64,000 bases of DNA from Ectopseudomonas chengduensis (GTDB lineage Bacteria; Pseudomonadota; Gammaproteobacteria; Pseudomonadales; Pseudomonadaceae): contig NZ_JACFYZ010000005.1 of NCBI RefSeq assembly GCF_015712065.1, positions 1 through 64,000 on the forward strand, in the 5' to 3' direction. A model generated the notes under the pieces. That model did no database searches and was not told where the DNA came from. It worked only from the letters and a program-made list of their open reading frames with translations. Shown piece after piece: positions 1 to 9,592 of this stretch; the first letter of the stretch is position 1, and each line of letters starts with the position of its first letter. Position numbers and translations under genes: made by a program.

Positions 1-75
1 TGCAAGCCCTTCATTCAACTTAACTTATTGATTAACAAGCAGTTTTTGAAGCGCTTCATCGCTGAAGTGGCGCGC

Positions 76-103
76 ATTCTACCGCCAGCAGTATGCGCGT
101 CAA
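76..103 (-). promoter_or_regulatory. rRNA-type sigma70 promoter (rrn P1-like)
   Basis: Reading leftward, a -35 box TTGACG (98-103) is separated by 16 bases from a -10 box TAGAAT (76-81). A GC-only discriminator GCGCGC (70-75) follows, as in stringently controlled stable-RNA promoters. An A/T-rich stretch just upstream (104-121) could act as an UP element. In P. aeruginosa the tyrZ gene lies next to a 16S-23S-5S operon, so an rRNA operon probably begins just outside the left edge; no part of 16S is in the window. Confidence 0.75.
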
Positions 104-121
104 GCTTATTTTGCAGTTTTG

Positions 122-1321
122 TTACTCGGCCTTGAGCGTGATGCGCGCAAAGGCCTTCTTGCCGGCCTGACAGACATGGGTCGAACCCACCTTGAACAGG
201 AAAGTGCGGTCAACCACCTCACCATCGACGCGCACGCCACCCGAACCCAGCAGATCGCGAGCCACGGCAGCATTCTTAACCAGGCCTGCTTTATTAAGGA
301 CGGACGAGATCGGCATGTCTTCAACCGAAGCCAACTCAACCTCAGGCAGATCTTCCGGCAGCTCACCATCCTTCATGCGATTGCCAGCGGAACGGTGCGC
401 ATTGGCCGCAGCCTCTTCACCGTGAAAGCGCGCCACGAGCTCTTCGGCCAGCTTGATCTTGATGTCGCGAGGATTCGCCCCCTGCTCGACATCACGCTTG
501 AACTGCTCGATCTCTTCCATGGAACGGAAGCTGAGCAGTTCGAAGTAACGCCACATCAGCGCATCAGGCATGGACACCAGCTTGTTGTACATCACGCCCG
601 GTGCTTCCTGGATGCCGACGTAATTGCCCAGCGACTTGGACATCTTCTTCACGCCATCGAGACCTTCCAGCAACGGCATGGTGACGATGCACTGCGATTC
701 CTGACCATAGGCGCGCTGCAACTCGCGCCCCATCAGCAGGTTGAATTTCTGGTCGGTACCGCCCAGCTCGACATCAGCCTTCAGCGCCACGGAGTCGTAG
801 CCCTGCACCAGCGGGTAGAGAAACTCGTGAATGGCGATCGGCTGGTTGCCGGTGTAGCGCTTGTCGAAATCATCGCGCTCGAGCATGCGCGCCACGGTGT
901 ACTGCGAAGCCAGACGGATGAAGTCAGCGGGCTTGAGCTGATCCATCCAGGTGGAGTTGAACGCCACCTCGGTCTTGGCCGGATCGAGAATCTTGAACAC
1001 CTGCTGTTTATAGGTCTCAGCATTATCCAGAACCTGCTCACGGGTCAGCGGCGGACGAGTAGCGCTCTTGCCGCTGGGGTCACCGATCATTCCGGTAAAG
1101 TCCCCGATCAGAAAGATCACCTGGTGACCGAGTTCCTGGAACTGGCGCAGCTTATTAATAAGAACGGTGTGACCGAGATGCAGATCCGGCGCGGTAGGGT
1201 CGAAACCCGCCTTGATCCGCAGCGGCTGACCACGCTTGAGCTTTTCGACCAGCTCAGCCTCAACCAGAACCTCTTCTGCACCGCGCTTGATCAGCGCCAG
1301 CTGCTCTTCGACCGACTTCAT
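122..1321 (-). CDS. tyrS: Tyrosyl-tRNA synthetase (TyrZ-type)
   Basis: Class I aminoacyl-tRNA synthetase of 399 residues that charges tRNA-Tyr in the cytoplasm. The HIGH-type motif HLGH is at residues 48-51, the KMSKS loop at 226-230, and an S4-like RNA-binding domain lies near the C terminus (about 333-395). The start at 1321 gives the expected [11 protein letters not shown] terminus; upstream in-frame codons are in the divergent promoter region. P. aeruginosa carries two such enzymes, and the one next to an rRNA operon, mepM and anmK is called TyrZ, so by context this is the TyrZ lineage. Its stop codon lies only 18 bases from the -35 box of the rRNA-type promoter. Confidence 0.96.
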   Translation of the reverse strand: MKSVEEQLALIKRGAEEVLVEAELVEKLKRGQPLRIKAGFDPTAPDLHLGHTVLINKLRQFQELGHQVIFLIGDFTGMIGDPSGKSATRPPLTREQVLDNAETYKQQVFKILDPAKTEVAFNSTWMDQLKPADFIRLASQYTVARMLERDDFDKRYTGNQPIAIHEFLYPLVQGYDSVALKADVELGGTDQKFNLLMGRELQRAYGQESQCIVTMPLLEGLDGVKKMSKSLGNYVGIQEAPGVMYNKLVSMPDALMWRYFELLSFRSMEEIEQFKRDVEQGANPRDIKIKLAEELVARFHGEEAAANAHRSAGNRMKDGELPEDLPEVELASVEDMPISSVLNKAGLVKNAAVARDLLGSGGVRVDGEVVDRTFLFKVGSTHVCQAGKKAFARITLKAE

Positions 1322-1435
1322 GACAGAACCCGCAACCACTGGAAATTGAAAGGGAACCAACCATACAAGATCGCGGACTAATTACAAGTTTTGCCCAGGG
1401 TAAGCGCCCTGAGCGTCCGTTCGGCATGTCAAGGG

Positions 1436-1464
1436 TTGCCCCAAGCCGATTTTGGTTATATTTT
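1436..1464 (+). promoter_or_regulatory. Putative sigma70 promoter of mepM
   Basis: TTGCCC (1436-1441), a 17-base spacer and TATTTT (1459-1464), about 40 bases before the mepM start codon. It lies in the 181-base region between the divergent tyrS and mepM genes. Seen by eye only; no mapped start site. Confidence 0.45.
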
Positions 1465-1502
1465 ATACAGTTAATGCATATTCCAAGAAAACGCCTCACG
1501 CC

Positions 1503-2930
1503 ATGACGCAAAATATTCCTAAAGCCCCGCCCTACCCTAAAAGCCATATCCTGGCTGCTAGCGGTGTAGCTGCGCTGCTGAGCCTGGCTCTGCTGGTGTT
1601 TCCTTCGCGTGAAGTCGAAGCGCAGAAAACCTTTCTCGACCTGGATCTCGGTAACGATACCGAGCAGGTGCTGCAGGAAAAGGACGACCTCCGAGCGGGA
1701 CTGCCAGTGCCTGGCGCCGCTTCGCCCTTCGCCAAGATCGAGCAGAGCGGGACCACCGCAGACAACAGCGCAGAAGACGCTGACGAAGACCTCCTAGAAA
1801 CAGCCGACACCACTCCTCCTTCCGACCCCAACCACCACAACATCACGGTCAGCAATGGCGATACGCTTTCTACCGTGTTCGCCAAGGTCGGCCTGAACGC
1901 CAATGATCTGCATGAAGCGCTCAATAGCAGCAAGGACGCCAAGCAGTTCAGCCGCCTTAAAGTGGGCCAGGTGCTGGACTTCGAACTGAACGAAGACGGC
2001 AAGCTGAAGAGTCTGCAGAGCAAGCTCAGCGATCTGGAAACCATTCGCCTCAGCCGTACCGACAAAGGCTTCGATTTCCAGCGCGATCAGGTCAAGCCTG
2101 AGGTGGTCACCGCATACAGCCGCGGCGTGATCAACAGCTCGCTGTTCCTTTCCGCCAAGCGTGCAGGCCTGTCACACAGCCTGACCATGGACCTGGCCAA
2201 CGTGTTTGGCTACGACATCGATTTCGCCATGGATATTCGCGAAGGTGACGAGTTCGAGGTCATCTACGAAGAGAAAGTAGTGAACGGCAAGCGCGTTGGC
2301 ACCGGCAACATTCTCTCGGCGCGCTTCACCAACCGCGGCAAGACCTATACCGCCGTGCGCTACACCAGCAAGCAAGGCACCACCAGCTACTACAATGCCG
2401 ATGGCGAAAGCATGCGCAAGGCCTTCATCCGCACGCCGGTGGACTTCGCTCGTATCAGCTCGCGCTTCTCCACTGGTCGCAAGCACCCGATCCTGAACAA
2501 GATCCGCGCACACAAGGGTGTCGACTATGCTGCGCCACGTGGCACGCCGATCAAGGCTGCCGGTGACGGTCGCGTGACGCTGGCAGGTCGTAACGGTGGC
2601 TACGGCAATACCGTGATCATCCAGCACGGCCAGCGCTATCGCACCCTTTACGCACACATGCAGGGTTTTGCCAAAGGTGTGCGCAACGGTGCGAACGTCA
2701 AGCAAGGCCAGATCATCGGTTATATCGGTACTACCGGACTCTCCACCGGCCCGCACCTGCACTATGAGTTCCAGGTCAACGGCGTACACGTCGACCCGCT
2801 CAGCCAGAAGCTGCCGATGGCCGACCCGATTGCAGCGAGCGAGAAGCAGCGCTTCATGCAACTGAGCAAGCCGCTGATGGCACGCATGGACCAGGAAAAG
2901 GCCACCATGCTAGCCGCCAACCAGCAGTAA
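1503..2930 (+). CDS. mepM: M23 family DD-endopeptidase with LysM-like domain
   Basis: Peptidoglycan crosslink endopeptidase of 475 residues. An N-terminal membrane anchor or signal (about 17-34) is followed by an acidic, low-complexity linker (80-110), a LysM/OapA-like domain (about 113-165) and a C-terminal M23 LytM domain. Zinc ligands are visible as HKGVD (H337, D341) and HLH (H418, H420), so the enzyme should be active in the periplasm. The start at 1503 gives MTQNIPKAPP, which I recall as the N terminus of the P. aeruginosa protein; an upstream in-frame start at 1452 sits inside the likely promoter. anmK follows after 3 bases, so the two are co-transcribed and join wall cleavage to wall recycling. 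Confidence 0.93.
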   Translation: MTQNIPKAPPYPKSHILAASGVAALLSLALLVFPSREVEAQKTFLDLDLGNDTEQVLQEKDDLRAGLPVPGAASPFAKIEQSGTTADNSAEDADEDLLETADTTPPSDPNHHNITVSNGDTLSTVFAKVGLNANDLHEALNSSKDAKQFSRLKVGQVLDFELNEDGKLKSLQSKLSDLETIRLSRTDKGFDFQRDQVKPEVVTAYSRGVINSSLFLSAKRAGLSHSLTMDLANVFGYDIDFAMDIREGDEFEVIYEEKVVNGKRVGTGNILSARFTNRGKTYTAVRYTSKQGTTSYYNADGESMRKAFIRTPVDFARISSRFSTGRKHPILNKIRAHKGVDYAAPRGTPIKAAGDGRVTLAGRNGGYGNTVIIQHGQRYRTLYAHMQGFAKGVRNGANVKQGQIIGYIGTTGLSTGPHLHYEFQVNGVHVDPLSQKLPMADPIAASEKQRFMQLSKPLMARMDQEKATMLAANQQ

Positions 2931-4025
<1,095 letters not shown>

Positions 4026-4033
4026 AAACGAAA

Positions 4034-4056
4034 ACGCCGCGCATAGAGCGCGGCGT
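4034..4056. terminator. Bidirectional terminator between anmK and erpA
   Basis: Perfect 9-bp inverted repeat ACGCCGCGC / GCGCGGCGT with a 5-base loop, between the convergent genes. A-rich sequence precedes it on the + strand; the T tract is short on both sides. Confidence 0.7.
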
Positions 4057-4075
4057 CTGTCATCAGGCGAAGCAT

Positions 4076-4426
4076 TCAGATCGAGAAGGACGACCCGCAA
4101 CCACAGGTGGTGGTGGCATTCGGGTTCTTGATCACGAAACGCGAACCTTCCAGCCCTTCCTGATAGTCGACCTCCGAACCTGCCAGATACTGGAAGCTCA
4201 TGGCATCGACCACCAGACTCACGCCTTCACGCTCGACGATGGTGTCGTCCTCGGCCACGTCCTCATCGAAGGTAAAGCCGTACTGAAAGCCCGAGCAGCC
4301 GCCGCCCGTGACGAACACGCGCAGCTTCAAGCGCGGATTGCCCTCTTCATCGACCAGGTTCTTCACCTTGCTGGCCGCGCCTTGGGTAAAGTGCAAGGGG
4401 GCAGGGGTGAAGGTTTCGACGCTCAT
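4076..4426 (-). CDS. erpA: Iron-sulfur cluster insertion protein ErpA
   Basis: A-type Fe-S carrier of 116 residues that delivers clusters to targets such as the isoprenoid-synthesis enzymes IspG/IspH. The three cluster-ligand cysteines are present: C44 in GGGCSGFQY and C108/C110 in the C-terminal CGCG. The start at 4426 (MSVETF) gives the family length; the open frame upstream is promoter sequence. A separate promoter overlaps the end of the upstream bactofilin gene, so erpA can be expressed apart from the argC operon. Confidence 0.95.
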   Translation of the reverse strand: MSVETFTPAPLHFTQGAASKVKNLVDEEGNPRLKLRVFVTGGGCSGFQYGFTFDEDVAEDDTIVEREGVSLVVDAMSFQYLAGSEVDYQEGLEGSRFVIKNPNATTTCGCGSSFSI

Positions 4427-4468
4427 GCTGGACTCCCGGCGCCATGCGCCATACTGCTTTGGGCGTGC

Positions 4469-4498
4469 ATTATCCGCTTGCCCGACGAAATTGGTCAA
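4469..4498 (-). promoter_or_regulatory. Putative sigma70 promoter of erpA
   Basis: Reading leftward, TTGACC (4493-4498), an 18-base spacer and GATAAT (4469-4474). The -35 box abuts the bactofilin stop codon at 4499-4501. Both hexamers are close to consensus and the erpA start lies 43 bases downstream. Confidence 0.6.
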
Positions 4499-4909
4499 CT
4501 ATTGCTCGATTTCCAGCGTAGCGGGAAGCTCGAGTGGCCGCTCACCATCCTTGAGGTGGCAAAGGCGCCCCTCGATCTGCGCCCCCATGGCCATCTCCAT
4601 CAGGCCGTAGTGCAGGTTACCGCGAACCCGGGAGCGTGAACCCAGCTCAAGATGGCCGCTGGCGAACACATCACCACTCACCTCTCCATCGATCACTATA
4701 TGGGGTGCACGTATCTCACCTTCAACCAGACCGCCTGCACTCACGCGCACCAGCCCTTCGGTAGCCAACAGATTACCGGTGACCCGACCATCCACTTGCA
4801 CCGCGCCCTGAAAGCGCATGTCGCCTACCAGCTCGGCGCCAGCGGCAATCAGACTGGTCTTACCGCTGAAGCGCTGCAAGTCGGGTTTGGTCTTGTCTTT
4901 ACTCCACAT
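4499..4909 (-). CDS. Bactofilin (polymer-forming cytoskeletal protein)
   Basis: Small 136-residue protein whose centre is a run of short beta-helix repeats rich in V/G and alternating hydrophobics (about residues 20-115), for example VQVDGRVTGNL and IVIDGEVSGDV. This is the bactofilin fold, which polymerises without nucleotide and scaffolds cell-shape or envelope enzymes. There is no signal peptide or membrane segment. It overlaps the upstream membrane-protein gene by 11 bases, so the two are probably translationally coupled. A role in wall morphogenesis is inferred from family and neighbourhood. Confidence 0.9.
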   Translation of the reverse strand: MWSKDKTKPDLQRFSGKTSLIAAGAELVGDMRFQGAVQVDGRVTGNLLATEGLVRVSAGGLVEGEIRAPHIVIDGEVSGDVFASGHLELGSRSRVRGNLHYGLMEMAMGAQIEGRLCHLKDGERPLELPATLEIEQ

Positions 4910-5642
4910 GGGTGGCTATCGCTCCTGATTTTATCCATTCGAATGTACGGCTCAGCGGCTTGTCGCCCTCGACCTCCGCCTGAACCTTGACCTGACGCGG
5001 CTCAAAGCCCTCAGGTAGTTGTAGCTCGCCGAAACGACCCGCTTCGGGGAAGGACTGGAAGTGTTTGAAAGAGAAGGCAATGCTGCTCTCGCTGACCTCG
5101 TCGGACAGCGCCGCCAGCTCCAACGTGGCCGGCTTACCGTCCTGCAGTCCTTCGACCGTGATACGCAAACGCCCCTGCAATGCCTCATCACTGGCACCGA
5201 CTCGGCTCATCAGCAATTTGTAGCGGAATCGCTGCGGCGCGTCCGTGGCTTGCAGCTCAAAGGCGCGAATGCGAATGCCTTCACGACGACTGGCAGGTGC
5301 CAACACGCCTTTATAGAAGGCCAGATCCTGCTGCTGCTTGAAGATCTGCTCCTCCAGCAGTTTGATGGTGCGGCGATTCTGCTCCATGGCCTGCTGAGTG
5401 ACCTTGTCGCTACTGCCGACCACAGCCAGGCGCTGGCGCAACAGCTCCAGTTCCTGCTCCTGTTCGGCAACACGGGTCAGCAGTGCATGCGTATCCTCGG
5501 GCGTCTGCTGAGGCTGCACCTGTGGCCAGTACCATCCCAGGGCAAAGGCCGCCGGTACGGCGAGCACCAGCAGCAGTTGCAGCCAACGGCGTCTGCGCTC
5601 ACGACGCGGATCGCTGAGGCGGACCTCCCAGCCCGGTATCAC
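4899..5642 (-). CDS. DUF6776-like single-pass membrane protein
   Basis: 247-residue protein starting at a GTG whose last bases overlap the argC stop (GTGA). A short basic N terminus (RRERRRR) precedes one transmembrane helix (about residues 18-36), then a predicted coiled coil rich in Q/E/L (about 50-105) and a C-terminal globular domain. The topology is inside-to-periplasm. The enzymatic role is unknown. Position between argC and a bactofilin, with overlap on both sides, suggests it works with the bactofilin, perhaps as its membrane partner; that is inference. Longer upstream open frame overlaps argC and was rejected. Confidence 0.8.
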   Translation of the reverse strand: MIPGWEVRLSDPRRERRRRWLQLLLVLAVPAAFALGWYWPQVQPQQTPEDTHALLTRVAEQEQELELLRQRLAVVGSSDKVTQQAMEQNRRTIKLLEEQIFKQQQDLAFYKGVLAPASRREGIRIRAFELQATDAPQRFRYKLLMSRVGASDEALQGRLRITVEGLQDGKPATLELAALSDEVSESSIAFSFKHFQSFPEAGRFGELQLPEGFEPRQVKVQAEVEGDKPLSRTFEWIKSGAIATHVE

Positions 5643-6673
5643 GGCAGCAGGGCCGCGTGCGACAGGCCGAGACGCTCGTCGAGACCGAAGAGAATGTTCA
5701 TGTTCTGCACCGCCTGGCCGGAGGCCCCCTTGACCAGGTTGTCGATCACCGAGAGCACCACCACCAGGTCGCCGCCCTGAGGACGGTGCACGGCGATGCG
5801 GCAAACGTTGCCTCCACGCACACTGCGGGTTTCCGGATGGCTACCCGCGGGCATCACATCGACGAAAGGCTCGCCGGCGTAACGCTTCTCGAACAGTGCC
5901 TGCAGATCGACCGAGGTATCGGCCACGCGCGCATACAGGGTCGCGTGAATGCCACGAATCATCGGCGTCAGGTGTGGCACGAAGGTAAGGCCAACATCGC
6001 TACCTGCTGCCTGGCGCAGCCCCTGGCGAATTTCCGGCAGGTGGCGGTGGCCCTTGACTGAGTAGGCTTTCATGCTCTCGCCGGCCTCACAGAACAGTGA
6101 ACCAACGCTGGCGCCACGACCGGCACCGCTGACACCGCTCTTGCAATCGGCGATCAGGCTGCTGGCATCCGCCAGCCCGGCTTCGAGCAACGGGATCAGC
6201 CCCAGCTGAGTAGCGGTCGGGTAGCAGCCGGGTACGGCGATCAGGCGCGCAGTCTTGATTGCCTCACGATTGACCTCGGGCAGACCATACACCGCCTCGC
6301 TCAGCAGCTCGGGGGCGCCGTGCGGCTGGCCGTACCACTTGGCCCACTCCTCGGCGTCCTGCAGACGGAAGTCCGCGGAGAGGTCGATCACTCGCGTGCC
6401 CGCAGCGAGCAACTCACCAGCCAGCGCATGGGCCACGCCGTGCGGGGTGGCGAAGAACACCACATCACAGGCGCCCAGGGTGGCGACATCCGGCACGCTG
6501 AACGCGAGTTCGGGGTAGTGGCCGCGCAGATTGGGGTACATCTCGTCGACGCGCAGGCCGGCCTCGGAACGGGAAGTGATCACGGTCACCTCTGCCTGCG
6601 GGTGTTGCGCCAGCAGACGCAGCAATTCGACACCGGTGTAGCCCGTGCCGCCGACGATACCGACCTTGATCAT
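5639..6673 (-). CDS. argC: N-acetyl-gamma-glutamyl-phosphate reductase
   Basis: NADPH-dependent reduction of N-acetylglutamyl phosphate to the semialdehyde, the third step of arginine synthesis. 344 residues, the usual type 1 ArgC length. The dinucleotide-binding GGTGYTG is at 8-14, the catalytic cysteine is C150 in VPGCYPTA, and a conserved GHRH motif follows. The start at 6673 (MIKVGIVGG) is chosen over a longer upstream frame. It heads a leftward operon with the membrane protein and bactofilin genes. Confidence 0.96.
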   Translation of the reverse strand: MIKVGIVGGTGYTGVELLRLLAQHPQAEVTVITSRSEAGLRVDEMYPNLRGHYPELAFSVPDVATLGACDVVFFATPHGVAHALAGELLAAGTRVIDLSADFRLQDAEEWAKWYGQPHGAPELLSEAVYGLPEVNREAIKTARLIAVPGCYPTATQLGLIPLLEAGLADASSLIADCKSGVSGAGRGASVGSLFCEAGESMKAYSVKGHRHLPEIRQGLRQAAGSDVGLTFVPHLTPMIRGIHATLYARVADTSVDLQALFEKRYAGEPFVDVMPAGSHPETRSVRGGNVCRIAVHRPQGGDLVVVLSVIDNLVKGASGQAVQNMNILFGLDERLGLSHAALLP

Positions 6674-6807
6674 CACATGCCCCTTTGCAAAAGCCATTGG
6701 AAAGTTGCCGATGATAAAGCCGCATCGGCCAAGCTCCAACCGCGGAGGTGACGCAGACCGTCAGCTGCCTCTACTATCGAGGCCATTTTTCAGCGCGGGA
6801 AGCGAAA

Positions 6808-7236
6808 ATGCTCTATCTCTGGCTCAAGGCTCTGCACATCATCGCCATGGTCTGCTGGTTCGCCGGCCTGTTCTATCTGCCGCGTCTGTTCGTCTATCAC
6901 GCCATGAGCAGCGACGCCGCCAGCCACGAACGCTTCTGCATCATGGAGCGCAAGCTGTATCGCGGCATCATGATCCCCTCGATGATCGCCACGCTGGGCC
7001 TGGGCATCTGGTTACTCAGCCTCAATTCGGCTTACTACTTCACGCAAGGCTGGATGCACGCCAAGCTCACGCTGGTAGTGGCGCTGGTGATCTATCACCA
7101 CCTCTGCGGCGCTCAGCTCAAGCGCTTTGCCCGCGGCGAGAACAGCCGTAGTCACGTGTTCTATCGTTGGTTCAATGAAGCGCCGGTGTTGGCCCTGCTG
7201 GGCATCGTAATCCTGGTCGTCGTCCGCCCCTTCTGA
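6808..7236 (+). CDS. hemJ: Protoporphyrinogen IX oxidase HemJ
   Basis: 142-residue integral membrane protein with four predicted helices, matching the HemJ (UPF0093) family that oxidises protoporphyrinogen IX to protoporphyrin IX in heme synthesis. The conserved N-terminal histidine (H10 in WLKALHIIAM) and the lysine in the WMHAKL segment, both linked to heme binding and activity, are present. The start at 6808 puts the first helix at the N terminus. It begins about 130 bases from the divergent argC and is followed after 10 bases by the nitronate monooxygenase gene. Confidence 0.92.
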   Translation: MLYLWLKALHIIAMVCWFAGLFYLPRLFVYHAMSSDAASHERFCIMERKLYRGIMIPSMIATLGLGIWLLSLNSAYYFTQGWMHAKLTLVVALVIYHHLCGAQLKRFARGENSRSHVFYRWFNEAPVLALLGIVILVVVRPF

Positions 7237-7246
7237 GGAGTTCGCC

Positions 7247-8209
7247 ATGTCTCTGCCTGCCCTGCTCGATCAACGCCTGCACCTGCCTCTGGTAGCTGCG
7301 CCGATGTTTCTGGTGTCCAACCCGGCGCTGGTCAGTGCCTGCTGCAACAGCGGCATCGTCGGCAGCTTTCCGGCGCTGAACCAGCGCGAGAGCGCCGGTT
7401 TCGCCGCCTGGCTCGACGAGATCGAAGCCAGCCTGGCGAGCAACGCCGCGCCCTATGCCGTCAACCTGATCGTGCATAACAGCAACCCGCGCCTGCAGGC
7501 GGATCTGGCCATCTGCGTCGAACGCCGCGTGCCCATCGTCATCACCAGCCTGGGCGCGGTGAAGGAAGTGGTCGATGCCGTGCACAGCTACGGCGGCCTG
7601 GTGTTCCATGACGTGACCACCCGCCGCCATGCTGAAAAAGCTGCCCAGGCCGGCGTGGATGGCCTGATCGCCGTGGCAGCCGGCGCTGGCGGCCACGCCG
7701 GGACCTGGAGCCCCTTCGCCCTGCTGGCCGAGATTCGTCAGTTCTTCGACAAGACCGTGTTGCTGTCCGGCTGCCTCAACCACGGCCACGAAATTCTCGC
7801 CGCGCAGTTGCTCGGTGCCGACCTGGCCTATATGGGCACCCGATTCATCGCCACGACCGAGAACAATGCGTCGGCCGATTACAAGGCGATGATTCTCGAA
7901 GCGCGGGCCGCCGACATCATTCACACACCCGCCGTGTCCGGTGTACCGGCCAGCTTCATGCGCCAGAGCCTGGAACAGGCCGGCTACGACCTGAAACAGC
8001 TGCAGAACAAGGGCGATATCAACTACGGCGAGAAGCTCAAGCCGATGGATGACGAAGCCAAGGCCTGGAAAACCGTCTGGTCGGCCGGTCAGGGCGTCGG
8101 CGGCATCGACGACCTGCCGTCGGTGCAGGAGCTGGTGTCGCGACTCGACCACGAATATCGCGCCGCACTGACACGTAGCCAAGCGCTGGGGCAACGCTGG
8201 CCGCGATGA
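7247..8209 (+). CDS. Nitronate monooxygenase (2-nitropropane dioxygenase family)
   Basis: FMN-dependent TIM-barrel protein of 320 residues. Family motifs are seen: an N-terminal PLVAAPMFLVSNP, the glycine-rich phosphate-binding GAGGHAGTWSP (about 145-155) and AYMGTRF near residue 200. Such enzymes oxidise toxic alkyl nitronates such as propionate 3-nitronate. The natural substrate here is unproven. It is 10 bases downstream of hemJ and overlaps the next gene by 4 bases (ATGA), so it is coupled to the PLP-fold protein that follows. Confidence 0.88.
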   Translation: MSLPALLDQRLHLPLVAAPMFLVSNPALVSACCNSGIVGSFPALNQRESAGFAAWLDEIEASLASNAAPYAVNLIVHNSNPRLQADLAICVERRVPIVITSLGAVKEVVDAVHSYGGLVFHDVTTRRHAEKAAQAGVDGLIAVAAGAGGHAGTWSPFALLAEIRQFFDKTVLLSGCLNHGHEILAAQLLGADLAYMGTRFIATTENNASADYKAMILEARAADIIHTPAVSGVPASFMRQSLEQAGYDLKQLQNKGDINYGEKLKPMDDEAKAWKTVWSAGQGVGGIDDLPSVQELVSRLDHEYRAALTRSQALGQRWPR

Positions 8210-9468
8210 AGCGTCGCCACCTGCTGGGCCTGGGCGCGCTCGGTCTGCTCGGCGGCTGGGCGCTGCGCCCAACTGATCGAGGTCGCGAGCATGACGCCTA
8301 CTTCGCCGAGCTCAACCGGCAGCTGCAGCGCGATGGCGAGGGCATCCCCACCCTGCTGCTCGACCTCGATCGGCTCGACGCCAACACCGATCTGCTGGCC
8401 GCAAGACTGGGCGGTCGCCTCCAGCTGCGCCTGGTGACCAAATCGCTGGCCAGCACCGGCCTGCTGGAATACCTGGCCAAGCGCCTGCAGACCCAGCGCT
8501 TCATGGTCTTTCATCAGCCGCAACTGAATCGCCTGGCCAGGAGCTTTCCCCAGGCCGACCTGCTGCTTGGCAAACCCATGCCGGTTGCCGCTGCGCTGAA
8601 TTTCTATCGCCAGCTTGCGCACCACCTGGATTTCGATCCCGACCGCCAGGTGACCTGGCTGATCGACAGCCAGCAGCGCCTGATGCAATACGGTGAATTG
8701 GCCAAGGCGCTGGGGCGACCGCTGCGCATTGCGCTGGAAATCGACGTCGGCCTGGAGCGCGGCGGTTTCGCCACCCCGCAGGCGCTGGCTCAGGCGCTGC
8801 TGCAACTTCGTCAACTGCCGGCACTGCGTCTGCAGGGGCTGATGGGATATGACGCGCATGTCGCACACAGCCCGCCCTGGCAGAATCAGTTACGAGCATT
8901 CAGCGAGACCGATGAGCGCTATCGACTATTCATCAGCAGCGCTCAGGGGTTCAGCGATCTTTGGCCAACAAAGCCACTGCTCAACGGTGCCGGCAGCCTG
9001 ACCTACCTGCTGCACAGCCAGCAGGAGACTTCGCTCAATGAAGTCGCCGTCGGTTCCGCCCTGCTCAAGCCCGCGGAGTTCGACACGCCACTGCTCAAGG
9101 AGCATCAGCCGGCCCTGTGGATCGCCAGCCCCGTACTCAAGGTGGTCGACGGCGCCCTGCCCTACCTGCAACCGCTGCAGCCTCTGATCAGCGCCTGGAA
9201 CCCCAACCGAGAGAACGCCTACTACCTCTACGGCGGTCGCTGGCCGGCACAGCCCGTCTCACCGGCCGGGCTCGACTACGACGAACTCTACGGCCGTAGC
9301 GCCAATCAGGAGCGCCTAGTGGGTGGTAAAGGCACACGACTGACGAGCGACGATTGGGTATTTCTGCACCCCGCGATCAGCGAAGGTGTGCTGGGCGATT
9401 TCAGCGAAATACGTCTACTACGCCGCGGCCAGCTGGTCGGCCGCTGGAGCACAATAGGCGACAGCTGA
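8206..9468 (+). CDS. Alanine racemase N-domain / DSD1-like PLP protein with Tat-type leader
   Basis: 420-residue protein. The N terminus has a twin-arginine pattern KRRHLLGLG followed by a hydrophobic stretch (7-20), suggesting Tat export or a membrane anchor. The body resembles fold-type III PLP enzymes of the D-serine dehydratase / D-threonine aldolase group: LLLDLDRLDAN (50-60) then RLVTKS with the probable PLP lysine K79. Substrate unknown. Translational overlap with nitronate monooxygenase suggests a shared pathway or stress role, but nothing in the sequence names it. Confidence 0.75.
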   Translation: MKRRHLLGLGALGLLGGWALRPTDRGREHDAYFAELNRQLQRDGEGIPTLLLDLDRLDANTDLLAARLGGRLQLRLVTKSLASTGLLEYLAKRLQTQRFMVFHQPQLNRLARSFPQADLLLGKPMPVAAALNFYRQLAHHLDFDPDRQVTWLIDSQQRLMQYGELAKALGRPLRIALEIDVGLERGGFATPQALAQALLQLRQLPALRLQGLMGYDAHVAHSPPWQNQLRAFSETDERYRLFISSAQGFSDLWPTKPLLNGAGSLTYLLHSQQETSLNEVAVGSALLKPAEFDTPLLKEHQPALWIASPVLKVVDGALPYLQPLQPLISAWNPNRENAYYLYGGRWPAQPVSPAGLDYDELYGRSANQERLVGGKGTRLTSDDWVFLHPAISEGVLGDFSEIRLLRRGQLVGRWSTIGDS

Positions 9469-9592
9469 AAAATAGCCATGAGCGGCGCTTCAGGCCGCTT
9501 GTATATTGGCCTCGCGGCACTCTAGGCTTATGCCTCGCTTGCTGCTCAACGGGCGCTTCGCTCCCCCACTTCCCGCCGACAAGGAAGCTCGC

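Noticed and set aside
119..1381. Long + strand frame opposite tyrS
   Set aside because: tyrS has its HLGH and KMSKS motifs on the other strand; this is a shadow frame.
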